Shown piece by piece: positions 22,124 to 28,956 of a stretch of 44,476 bases of DNA. Position 1 is the stretch's first letter. Each line of letters starts with the position of its first letter. The stretch is taken from the NCBI GenBank assembly GCA_903835005.1, contig CAILLK010000103.1, forward strand, positions 1 through 44,476. The letters are read 5' to 3'. Under the pieces are notes generated by a model that did not search any database, had not been told where the DNA came from, and saw only the letters and a list, made by a program, of their open reading frames with translations. Source of the stretch: an uncultured Bacteroidota bacterium (GTDB lineage Bacteria > Bacteroidota > Bacteroidia > Chitinophagales > Chitinophagaceae). The translations under genes and the position numbers were made by a program.

Positions 22124-22378
22124 ATGGAATATTCTTTGGATATTACCAGGCAATCACTGAAAGAGTTAGCGAAAATTAATGAACCCTTTTATTCTTCAAT
22201 AAAGAAAGCTCTTGATGGGCTTACTCTTGACCCTAGACCAAACGGATATAAAAAGCTAAAAGGAAGAGAGGGATACCGCATCAGGGTGGGTGATTACCGG
22301 GTGATTTATGATATTTTTGATAGCCTGTTATTAATAGAGGTGATTACTTTCTGGAATAGGAAAGATGTATACGATTAA
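22124..22378 (+). CDS. RelE/ParE-family toxin
   Basis: This 84-residue toxin has the family pattern: YSLDITRQSLKELAKI, LDGLTLDPRPNGYKKLKG, then EGYRIRVGDYRVIYDIFD and LIEVITFWNRKDVYD. The YRIRVGDYRVIY strand and the C-terminal (H/N)R.DVY are typical. Such toxins cleave mRNA on the ribosome (RelE type) or inhibit gyrase (ParE type). Sequence alone favours RelE, because the basic Arg residues in the core are kept. It is paired with the antitoxin just upstream. Confidence 0.9.
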   Translation: MEYSLDITRQSLKELAKINEPFYSSIKKALDGLTLDPRPNGYKKLKGREGYRIRVGDYRVIYDIFDSLLLIEVITFWNRKDVYD

Positions 22379-22510
22379 TACATAATTCAATCGTTTTGTT
22401 TAGCAGTATCCGTATATACCTAACTGCCTTTTTATTTACAGACTACTCCTGTCAGAGTTATAAAAGCTGCGAATAATGCATATTTTAAAGAATTTACAAC
22501 GAAATAAAAA

Positions 22511-22546
22511 TGCCTGCCCGTACCGAAAAGGTACTTTCCGGCGGGG
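22511..22546 (-). terminator. Hairpin with T-run on the minus strand (possible terminator of the hisS relic)
   Basis: The inner stem GTACC/GGTAC (loop GAAAA) and outer stem CCTGCC/GGCGGG (one G.T) are followed on the minus strand by CATTTTTATTTC. It lies downstream of the hisS 3' relic in that relic's orientation. Confidence 0.5.
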
Positions 22547-22591
22547 AATTGAACTAGTAAGATGGTGGCAGTTATTTTCTTATCATTCCAA

Positions 22592-22656
22592 ATTTTCGAT
22601 ACGCATCTAATTACTGATTTTTGGAAAGCAGCCAACCTAAGATATCTCAAAACAGA
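22592..22656 (+). pseudogene. vapC relic (5' portion)
   Basis: About 65 bases match the beginning of the intact PIN-domain gene at 23345-23410: both read CGATACG.AT.TAATTA.TGAT, then TTGGAAAGC.GCCAACC. In the vapC frame the relic encodes DTHLITDFWKAANLRYLKT, against DTDVIIDYWKAANPRHLRT. The second Asp of the PIN motif is lost and nothing else of the gene remains. It stands in front of a hisS 3' relic exactly as intact vapC stands in front of intact hisS. Confidence 0.85.
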
Positions 22657-22720
22657 TTATTTGTGTTTTTATTGTAGCCAATTGTTAATTTATTTGCTTG
22701 TACTTTAATTGCAATATCAT

Positions 22721-23015
22721 CAACTGTTAATCACCTCAATACACTCCTCTACACTTAGCAATTGCTGCTGGCCGGTGATGAAATTCTTCAGGCTTACTTT
22801 TCCCTGGGTGCGTTCTTCGTCGCCGGGGAGGAGGGTAGGAGATGGCGCGCTTGTTGGCGTACTTCATCTGCTTATCGAACTTGGCGGCATCAGGGTAAAT
22901 CTCGGCGGCGATGCCTGCGGCGCGGAGCTGGTCAAGGATGTGGAGGGCATAGATTTCGTTTTCGCCGCCAAAGTTTACCAGCATGGCTGCGGTGCCTTCG
23001 GCTGGTTGCACGGGT
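22721..23015 (-). pseudogene. hisS: hisS 3'-end relic (anticodon-binding domain)
   Basis: About 295 bases are closely similar to the 3' end of intact hisS (about 23782-24090). On the minus strand the frame gives AEGTAAMLVNFGGENEIYAL and onwards to KYANKRAISY, nearly the same as HisS residues ~380-440. Then a frameshift in the GTCGCCGGGGAGGAGGGT stretch destroys the rest. Many differences are synonymous or conservative. The copy is therefore diverged, either old or from a related strain, and not a recent exact duplication. Confidence 0.9.
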
Positions 23016-23069
23016 ATCCACTAACGAAAAAATCCTCTAATCATATAAAGTGAAATCCACCTAAATAGC

Positions 23070-23077
23070 TAACTTTG
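23070..23077 (+). promoter_or_regulatory. -7 box of the vapBC-like operon
   Basis: TAACTTTG matches the Bacteroidota -7 box exactly, 14 bases before ATG 23091. Confidence 0.6.
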
Positions 23078-23090
23078 TAAAAAAAAGAAG

Positions 23091-23345
23091 ATGCCTGATA
23101 TAACAGTAACATACGAAAAGCCTGAAACATTGAAAATACTGAAAGAGATTTCAAAATATTTTGGCTTTACCATATCTGCATCAAAGACCAGGAAAAACAA
23201 AGAAATTACCACTGTGAACGGGGTAACAATGCGGCGCAAATCGGATGACGTGAAAACTATCAACAATGCAGAAATGAATGATATCATGGAGCGAGGGCAG
23301 ATGGATGCAAAAAAATTAAGAAGCCAATGGCAAAGAAAAAAATAA
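23091..23345 (+). CDS. Antitoxin of the PIN-domain toxin (VapB role)
   Basis: This 84-residue basic protein begins MPDITVTYEKPETLKILKEI and ends in a Lys/Arg-rich helix (MERGQMDAKKLRSQWQRK). It does not look like classical AbrB- or RHH-type VapB. The beginning recalls the short DUF2683-type proteins often found before PIN-domain genes; this is a weak match. It overlaps the toxin gene by 19 bases and has its own -7 box. The pairing is firm by context; the family is uncertain. Confidence 0.75.
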   Translation: MPDITVTYEKPETLKILKEISKYFGFTISASKTRKNKEITTVNGVTMRRKSDDVKTINNAEMNDIMERGQMDAKKLRSQWQRKK

Positions 23346-23725
23346 TCTGCGATACGGATGTAATTATTGATTATTGGAAAGCTGCCAACCCAAGACATCT
23401 CAGAACTAAAGAAGTAATTGCAAAAATAGGCCTGGAAAACGTTGCCATCTCCGTCATCACAGAATTGGAATTATTAAAAGGCGCGATAAATAAAACTGAT
23501 CAAAACAGGATCATTAAAAATCTTGAATCGTTGTCTTCATTGAATATCAATGATGCCATAACGGTCAGAACAATTGGACTTATACACTCCTATTCTTTAA
23601 GCCATAATTTAGAATTTCCAGATGCTTTCATTGCTGCAACTGCAATCGAAACCGACTTTGAACTGTACACCTATAATATCAATGATTATAAATTCATTCC
23701 CGGACTTACTTTATTCAAACCATAA
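23327..23725 (+). CDS. PIN-domain toxin (VapC type)
   Basis: This 132-residue PIN-domain protein has the expected acidic residues: Asp in IICDTDVIIDYWK, Glu in VITELELLKG, and Asp in LEFPDAFIAATAIETDFELY, with a final Asp in NINDYKFI. VapC toxins are Mg-dependent RNases that cut tRNA or rRNA. The length is normal and the frame intact. It converges on hisS, with 65 bases between the stops. A truncated second copy lies at 22592-22656. Confidence 0.9.
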   Translation: MAKKKIICDTDVIIDYWKAANPRHLRTKEVIAKIGLENVAISVITELELLKGAINKTDQNRIIKNLESLSSLNINDAITVRTIGLIHSYSLSHNLEFPDAFIAATAIETDFELYTYNINDYKFIPGLTLFKP

Positions 23726-23790
23726 TTTAATAATGGTTTTTAGCTCACTGGTCAGATACACACAGTTCATAAATCAAGCGCAAAAAATCA

Positions 23791-25215
23791 TTAACTTTTA
23801 ATCATCTTAATACATTCCTCCACACTTAGCAATTGCTGCTGGCCGCTGATGAAGTTCTTCAGGCTCACTTTGCCTTGCAAGCGTTCTTCGTCGCCCGGCA
23901 GTAGCACATAAGATATGGCGCGCTTGTTGGCGTATTTCATCTGCTTGTCGAACTTAGCGGGGTCGGGGTATATCTCGGCGGCAATGCCGGCGGTACGGAG
24001 CTGGCTGAGGATATGCAGGGCATAGATTTCGTTTTCGCCGCCAAAGTTTACCAGCATGGCTACGGTGCCTTCGGCCAGTTGCTCGGGGAAAGCTTTCAGT
24101 TCCTCGAGCACATCGTAAATGCGGTCTATACCGAATGAAATGCCTACGCCCGAGAGTCCCTTGAGGCCGAAGAGGCCTGTGAGGTCGTCGTAGCGGCCGC
24201 CGCCGCCAATGCTGCCCATCTTCACATCGGGATGGCTGCATACCACCTCTACTATAACGCCGGTATAGTAATTGAGGCCACGGGCAAGGCTTATGTCTAC
24301 CAGTATATTATCGGTTCTGGGTTCCCAGTTTTCGGCACCCGATCCCCAATTCCTGAATCCCAGTTCGCGGTAGTAGGCGAGGGTTTTGCTCAGTTCGTTG
24401 ATACCTGCTATGCCGGCGGGGCTGTTCTGCATGATATCGCTGTAGGCCAGCAGTTTTTCGTCGTTGGTGCCGGTTACGTTGATCACTTTTTCTATCTGCC
24501 ATATGCCTTCATCGGTTATGCCGCGTTCCTGCAGTTCTTTGGCTACGCCTACCCAGCCTATTTTATCGAGCTTGTCGAGGGCTACGGTTATGTCCATCAT
24601 CTTATCTGGCATACCGCACAGCTCAGCAAGTGCAGCCAGCAGTTTGCGGCTGTTGATCTTGATGGTTACCGGTATTTGCAGCTTCGCAAATGCCGACCGA
24701 TATATGCCCAGCAGCTCGGCCTCGTTGATGAGCGATGTGCTGCCCACCACATCGGCATCGCACTGCCAGAACTCGCGGTAGCGACCCTTCTGGGGCCTGT
24801 CGGCACGCCACACGGGCTGCATCTGGTAGCGGCGGAAGGGGAACGACAGCTCGCTCTGGTGCATCACTACATAGCGGGCAAAGGGGATTGTGAGGTCGTA
24901 GCGCAGGGCACGCTCGGTAACCACCGGGGTAGAGTAGGGGCGGCTGAGGAGTTTATCCCATTCGGCATTGAGTTTGGCCTTATCGTCTTCCTTCTTTTCG
25001 TGCAGGCCGTTGTTCAGGATTTTGAAGATAAGGCGGTCGCCTTCTTCGCCATACTTGCCGGTGAGGGTTACGAGGTTTTCCATACTCGGCGTCTCGAGCG
25101 GTGCGAAGCCATAGAGCTCGAACAGGGCCTGCAGCGTATCGAGTATATAGCGGCGCCTGCGCACTTCGGCGGGTGAGAAATCTCTTGTTCCCTGCGGAAT
25201 GGATGGTTTAGACAT
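23791..25215 (-). CDS. hisS: Histidyl-tRNA synthetase
   Basis: This 474-residue class II synthetase charges tRNA-His with histidine. Motif 2 is visible at RADRPQKGRYREFWQCDADV. The histidine-binding segments are ARGLNYYTGVIVEV and GSIGGGGRYDDLTGLF, and motif 3 is GVGISFGIDRIYDVLEEL. The C-terminal anticodon-binding domain runs from AMLVNFGGENEIYALHIL to the end. Length and order are normal for Bacteroidota. The start is ATG 25215. The gene is intact, but two of its segments also occur as relics at 21735 and 22721, with toxin-antitoxin genes between them. Confidence 0.97.
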   Translation of the reverse strand: MSKPSIPQGTRDFSPAEVRRRRYILDTLQALFELYGFAPLETPSMENLVTLTGKYGEEGDRLIFKILNNGLHEKKEDDKAKLNAEWDKLLSRPYSTPVVTERALRYDLTIPFARYVVMHQSELSFPFRRYQMQPVWRADRPQKGRYREFWQCDADVVGSTSLINEAELLGIYRSAFAKLQIPVTIKINSRKLLAALAELCGMPDKMMDITVALDKLDKIGWVGVAKELQERGITDEGIWQIEKVINVTGTNDEKLLAYSDIMQNSPAGIAGINELSKTLAYYRELGFRNWGSGAENWEPRTDNILVDISLARGLNYYTGVIVEVVCSHPDVKMGSIGGGGRYDDLTGLFGLKGLSGVGISFGIDRIYDVLEELKAFPEQLAEGTVAMLVNFGGENEIYALHILSQLRTAGIAAEIYPDPAKFDKQMKYANKRAISYVLLPGDEERLQGKVSLKNFISGQQQLLSVEECIKMIKS

Positions 25216-25248
25216 AAGTTTGTTTGTTCGGTTGCTAAAAATTTTATT

Positions 25249-25401
25249 TCGCCCTTTCAGGGCTTGAATATATTTAATCTTTTAACGAGAGGCTTCACCC
25301 CTCGCTGATTTATGCCGCCCCTTCAGGGCTGGTATACATTTAATCTTTTATCGAGGGGCTACACCCTTCGCTGATGTATTTCGCCCTTTGACGGCTGGTA
25401 C
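25249..25401. repeat. 66-bp tandem repeat of small hairpins
   Basis: Units start at 25249, 25315 and 25381 (the last is partial), a period of 66 bases. Each has GCCC(T)TTCAGGGC, ATTTAATCTTTTA.CGAG and G(G)GGCT..ACCCCT, i.e. two small inverted repeats. The array lies between hisS and the phosphatase gene. This resembles palindromic intergenic repeats common in Bacteroidota. Confidence 0.85.
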
Positions 25402-25411
25402 AACGCCTTAG

Positions 25412-25918
25412 TTAATGCATGGTGTGGTTTTCTATAATTGAATTGCAGGTTTTATCTATCAGTTCATATACCAAGTGGTAGCCGTCTTCGCCGCCATAAT
25501 AGGGATCGGGCACATCGGCGTTTTTGGTGATCTTCCAGTCGTTGATTGCGAGTTTTATGTTATTGCCGGCATGGTAGCGATTGTACAATTCGTTGAGGAA
25601 ATAGTCGACATTCTCCATGCTGTTGCTGCCGATGCTTCGTATCTCGTGGTATACATCACCGGCAAACGCATAGATCCTGTCGTAACGGGTGAAGTCGGCA
25701 GAGGTAAACCGGGTGGCCCTGAGGCCCGAGATATCGATGCCGTGTTCGCGACATACCTTCTGCGAGAGCCGGTGGGGCGGCTCGCCTACATGGTATGACT
25801 CGGTGCCGGCTGAGGCAACGGTCCATGGCAGGCCGTGCTGTTTTATTTTTTGCAGCATCACCCCCTCCGCTATTGGCGAACGACAGATATTTCCCAGGCA
25901 AACCATCAGAATACGCAT
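25412..25918 (-). CDS. Low-molecular-weight protein tyrosine phosphatase
   Basis: This 168-residue enzyme has the P-loop CLGNICRSP (Cys7 nucleophile, Arg13) and the general acid Asp138 in VPDPYYGG near the C-terminus. These are the diagnostic residues of LMW-PTPs, which hydrolyse phosphotyrosine and related phosphoesters and are often linked to exopolysaccharide control. No tyrosine kinase gene is adjacent, so the substrate is unknown. It is transcribed in the same direction as hisS, with the 66-bp repeat array between them. Confidence 0.93.
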   Translation of the reverse strand: MRILMVCLGNICRSPIAEGVMLQKIKQHGLPWTVASAGTESYHVGEPPHRLSQKVCREHGIDISGLRATRFTSADFTRYDRIYAFAGDVYHEIRSIGSNSMENVDYFLNELYNRYHAGNNIKLAINDWKITKNADVPDPYYGGEDGYHLVYELIDKTCNSIIENHTMH

Positions 25919-25989
25919 CTGTGGGCGAAATTACTAAAAAGCGGGGTTGTATGTTTCAGTGATACATAATTACGGGATATTAAAGCAAT

Positions 25990-26017
25990 AAGGTTTCACG
26001 CGAAGGCGCAAAGACGC
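25990..26017. repeat. Dispersed repeat of the CACGCAAAGGCGCAAAGACGCAA type
   Basis: TTTCACGCGAAGGCGCAAAG followed by ACGCAAG closely matches CTCACGCAAAGGCGCGAAGACGCAA at 44246-44268. This is an intergenic repeat of the kind scattered in many bacterial genomes. Confidence 0.75.
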
Positions 26018-26130
26018 AAGCTGTGTATTTCATGAGGATTAAAATAACAATTCAAGCCCGCAAAGACATCAATATATATAGACAATTTCAGGAAGTTGAG
26101 TATGCCTTTAGTTTCTTAATTTTCACTTAA

Positions 26131-26145
26131 TTTGCGATCCGCAAA
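26131..26145 (+). promoter_or_regulatory. Inverted repeat overlapping the -7 box of the GreA-like gene
   Basis: TTTGCG and CGCAAA (3-base centre ATC) form a perfect 6-bp inverted repeat. It overlaps the end of the box TAATTTG at 26128-26134 and lies 9 bases before ATG 26154. This is a possible operator site. Confidence 0.45.
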
Positions 26146-26153
26146 ACGGAATT

Positions 26154-26606
26154 ATGTCGAAACTGAAAGAACAATTATACCTGCAGTGTGTGGAATACCT
26201 GAGAACAAAGGAAGCTGAAATAAAAGCCAACATAAATGATGCACAGGAAGCGGCCAATGATGATACCAAGAGCAGCGCAGGCGATAAGTTTGAAACCGGC
26301 CGCGAATCAATGCAACAGGAGATAGACCTGAACCTCACCCGCCTTGGTGAACTGAACAAGCAAAAGCAGGCGCTTGAGAATATAATACCTGCTCAAAAAG
26401 GTACCATAATAATGCCCGGCTCGGTGGTGCGTACCAACAACGGAAACTACTATATTGCCATAAGCGCCAAGCAACTTAAGGCAGATGGTGTAACCTATTT
26501 TGCTATTTCGATATCCTCGCCTATTGGTGAGAAAATGGCAGGCAAAACTGTGGGGGATTCGTTTGACATGAACGGGAAGAAGTATGTGATAGAGCGGGTG
26601 GAGTAG
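26154..26606 (+). CDS. GreA/GreB C-terminal domain-like protein
   Basis: This 150-residue protein has an N-terminal coiled-coil (YLRTKEAEIKANINDAQEAA, then RESMQQEIDLNLTRLGELNK). A C-terminal beta domain ends in ISSPIGEKMAGKTVGDSFDM and NGKKYVIERVE, like the FKBP-type C-terminal domain of GreA. GreA proteins stimulate RNA cleavage in stalled RNA polymerase. Here the N-terminal acidic tip is not clearly conserved, so it may be a Gre-related regulator rather than a cleavage factor. A promoter with a small inverted repeat precedes it. Confidence 0.75.
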   Translation: MSKLKEQLYLQCVEYLRTKEAEIKANINDAQEAANDDTKSSAGDKFETGRESMQQEIDLNLTRLGELNKQKQALENIIPAQKGTIIMPGSVVRTNNGNYYIAISAKQLKADGVTYFAISISSPIGEKMAGKTVGDSFDMNGKKYVIERVE

Positions 26607-26623
26607 GGGGGGTATTGCAATAC

Positions 26624-27085
26624 TTATGACTTCCTGTTTATAACATGCTCTTCTAAAAAAGCCCTGATCTCATTAATATTGGAATACTTGATATCGAAGA
26701 GAAAGATGGCTTTTTCATTTTTAAAATTGATCATGATAGCTTTATAATATTTTCTTTTGAAATTGCGGGTGCCATAAACGAGTTTGGTAGTGTGCAGGGT
26801 AATACTTTCAAGATCCTGCCAATAGAATGTCCCCCACCTGCTTATTGCTATCTTTTCATCATCAATAGTTACTGAATGTACATATTTATAATCCCACCTA
26901 AATCCATAAATCCCAATAACGCAAATGGCTGGCCCCCATAGTAAATGGAAATAGGTCAGGGGTTCATTTAGCGCTATAACTATAAGGCCCATTCTGGTAA
27001 GCCAGATACCGGCAAATAGGAAGCAAGTATTCGCAAATAGAATAGCTAATCTGTGAAAGCCAATCTTTGATTTGATGGAAGTCAT
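26624..27085 (-). CDS. Small membrane protein with a PH-like C-terminal part
   Basis: This 153-residue protein has two membrane helices (LAILFANTCFLFAGIWLT and FHLLWGPAICVIGIYGFR). A beta-rich cytoplasmic part (VTIDDEKIAISRWGTFYWQD, KAIMINFKNEKAIFLFDI) and a final helix follow. This resembles the two-helix plus PH-like architecture of several bacterial hypothetical families. No function can be assigned. It is convergent with the GreA-like gene and divergent from the broken nucleotidyltransferase gene. Confidence 0.6.
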   Translation of the reverse strand: MTSIKSKIGFHRLAILFANTCFLFAGIWLTRMGLIVIALNEPLTYFHLLWGPAICVIGIYGFRWDYKYVHSVTIDDEKIAISRWGTFYWQDLESITLHTTKLVYGTRNFKRKYYKAIMINFKNEKAIFLFDIKYSNINEIRAFLEEHVINRKS

Positions 27086-27153
27086 TTTTTGATCTGGCTA
27101 ATGCAAATCACCAAATATACACATAGTTAATTGACTTAGAAATAAGATTTACA

Positions 27154-27161
27154 TAATTTTG
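27154..27161 (+). promoter_or_regulatory. -7 box before the broken nucleotidyltransferase gene
   Basis: TAATTTTG matches TAnnTTTG, 11 bases before ATG 27172. The promoter appears kept although the gene is broken. Confidence 0.5.
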
Positions 27162-27171
27162 TCATCAGAAA

Positions 27172-27406
27172 ATGAATATTCTTGACCAATACAGCGTTGA
27201 TATTGATGAGCTTAGTGCCAGCCACATGGTGAAGCGGCTTTATGCTTTTGGTTGCTGAAAACTATGCGGATAATTATTTTGACCTCAAATTTTCGTTGCA
27301 GGATTTGTTAAAACGGACAATTGATCTACTGGAAGAAAAGTCCCTGAAAAATCCTTATTTCAAGAAGGCGATAAGCCAGAAACGGCAAGTTGTGTATTTA
27401 GTTTGA
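27172..27406 (+). pseudogene. Broken MNT-type nucleotidyltransferase gene, catalytic core deleted
   Basis: The frame from ATG 27172 gives MNILDQYSVDIDELSASHMV and KRLYAFGC, then a stop at 27256. In another frame the DNA continues ENYADNYFDLKFSLQDLLKR, TIDLLEEKSLKNPYFKKAIS, ending at TGA 27404. Intact small nucleotidyltransferases of this type have LYAFGS, then the GS..DxD core, then YFDLK...LLxRxVDLLEE...NPYF. Here the GS-to-DxD core is missing and the frame shifts at the junction. This is an internal deletion of the catalytic part. Such proteins are the antitoxin-like partner (MntA) of HEPN toxins; no HEPN partner follows. Confidence 0.8.
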
Positions 27407-27548
27407 TATGCCATTGTTGAAATCCGAAATCTATAATTTGCTAGGTGAGTAGCAGTTTTTATATTGGATGAAGTTGTTATGAGGTCATGCAACGAGTTCA
27501 GAGTATTCAAAACACAAAAGGAACCCAATTGAGGTTCCTTTTGCAAAG

Positions 27549-27632
27549 TGCGGCAAAGGAGATTCGAACTCCCACACCCTTTCGGGCGCTACCACCTCAA
27601 AGTAGTGCGTCTACCAGTTTCGCCATCGCCGC
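27549..27632 (-). tRNA. tRNA-Leu(GAG)
   Basis: On the minus strand the acceptor GCGGCGA pairs with TTGCCGC plus discriminator A. The D arm contains GGTAGACGC, and the anticodon arm CTACT-TTGAGGT-GGTAG gives anticodon GAG. The class II variable arm is CGCCCGAAAGGGTG, and the T arm is GGGAGTTCGAATCTCC. The CCA end is not encoded. About 84 bases. Confidence 0.95.
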
Positions 27633-27895
27633 AGCATTGGTAAAGCCCGGGGTTCTGCGTTTGTATAGCATATACAGGGGCCATTTGAGGGATTGCAAAG
27701 TTAAGCTGATTTTCTCAATTTTGAACACCTTTAGGCAGGTTTCTTTCATTTATCTGCTAAAAAAATCAGCTGTAAATGTTAACCACCTTGGGCAGGAAGG
27801 AAATCACGGAGCACACAAAATTACTATAGAAGCGAAAAAAGTGATACAAATCCTGCTCAGAAATGAGGTTATTATTCCGTTTATAATAAATGCCA

Positions 27896-28858
27896 TTACA
27901 CCACCTGCATCAGTTTCACCTTCAGGTGGCTCAGCATTTCTTCGGTCATTTTGTCGAGGTCGAAGTTATTTTTCCAGCCCCAGTCGGTGCGGGCGGCGCT
28001 GTCGTCAATGCTGCGGGGCCAGCCGTCGGCTATTGCCTGGCGGAAGTCGGGGGCATAGTCGATTGTGAAGTCGGGGATATGTTTTTGTATGGAGGCTGCA
28101 ATTTCTTTTGGGGTAAAACTGATGGCTGAGATATTGTAGGCCATGCGGGTTTTCATTTTCTCAGCAGGCGCTTCCATCAGTTCTATGGTGCCCCGTATGG
28201 CGTCGTCCATATACATCATGGGCAGGCACGTATTTTCACTGAGAAAGCTGGTGTATTTTTTATGCTTCAGCGCTTCGTAGTATATTTCTACTGCATAATC
28301 TGTAGTGCCGCCGCCGGGTTCAGATTTCCAGCTTATAAGGCCGGGGTAGCGCAGGCTGCGCACATCAAGGCCCCACCGCTGATTATAATACTGGCACCAT
28401 AATTCGCCGGCATACTTACTGATGCCATAAACGGTTTGCGGCTCTATAACAGTTTTCTGCGGGGTATCATCATGCGGGGTGCTGTGTCCGAAAACAGCCA
28501 TCGAACTGGGCCAGTAAATTTTAGTCAGTTTTTCCTGCACACCAAGATCCAGAATATGAATCAGGCTTTGCATATTAATCTCCCAGGCTTTGTGCGGAGC
28601 CTTTTCGCCGGTTGCAGAGAGCATAGCAGCGAGCAGGTATATCTGGGTTATGCTTTCATTCTTCACTATATCGTGGGTGCCTTTTACATCCATTGCATTG
28701 AGAATGTAATACGGACCGTTATCCTTCAATAAAGGGTGTGCCTCACGGATATCTGTAGCCACTACATTATTATTGCCATACAATTTGCGCAGCGCCAATG
28801 TCAGTTCAACTCCTATCTGCCCTCCGGCGCCTATGATGAGTATTTTTTCCTGTTTCAT
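27896..28858 (-). CDS. NAD-dependent epimerase-family L-threonine 3-dehydrogenase-like protein
   Basis: This 320-residue short-chain dehydrogenase (extended/epimerase type) has the Rossmann motif ILIIGAGGQIGVELTLAL near the start, then STGEKAPHKAW, the catalytic YGISK (YxxxK) near residue 144, and WPSSMAVFG before it. The closest match I recognise is the UDP-galactose-epimerase-like L-threonine dehydrogenase. That enzyme oxidises threonine to 2-amino-3-ketobutyrate with NAD. The RYPGLISWKSEPGGGTTDYA segment is typical of that group. It lies about 100 bases downstream of carA on the same strand, with a short repeat tract between them. Confidence 0.85.
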   Translation of the reverse strand: MKQEKILIIGAGGQIGVELTLALRKLYGNNNVVATDIREAHPLLKDNGPYYILNAMDVKGTHDIVKNESITQIYLLAAMLSATGEKAPHKAWEINMQSLIHILDLGVQEKLTKIYWPSSMAVFGHSTPHDDTPQKTVIEPQTVYGISKYAGELWCQYYNQRWGLDVRSLRYPGLISWKSEPGGGTTDYAVEIYYEALKHKKYTSFLSENTCLPMMYMDDAIRGTIELMEAPAEKMKTRMAYNISAISFTPKEIAASIQKHIPDFTIDYAPDFRQAIADGWPRSIDDSAARTDWGWKNNFDLDKMTEEMLSHLKVKLMQVV

Positions 28859-28865
28859 TTATTCA

Positions 28866-28925
28866 GTCTTAAGTCTAAAGTAATTAGTCCAAAGTCGTAA
28901 GTCAAAAGTCGCTAGTCTAAAGTAT
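28866..28925. repeat. Short AAGTC/AAAGT repeat tract
   Basis: Between the two minus-strand genes there are six irregular AAGT or AGTC units (for example AAGTCTAAAGTAATTAGTCC, then AAAGTCGTAAGTCAAAAGTC). It is a low-complexity tract typical of Bacteroidota spacers. Confidence 0.65.
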
Positions 28926-28956
28926 TTGTTACTCAATAATTTAAGGCATTGAGTAA

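Noticed and set aside
22709..23053. Plus-strand open frames over the hisS relic
   Set aside because: They are antisense shadows of the minus-strand hisS relic.
24232..25176. A 314-codon plus-strand open frame opposite hisS
   Set aside because: It is antisense to a firmly identified essential gene, and its composition is that of a shadow frame.
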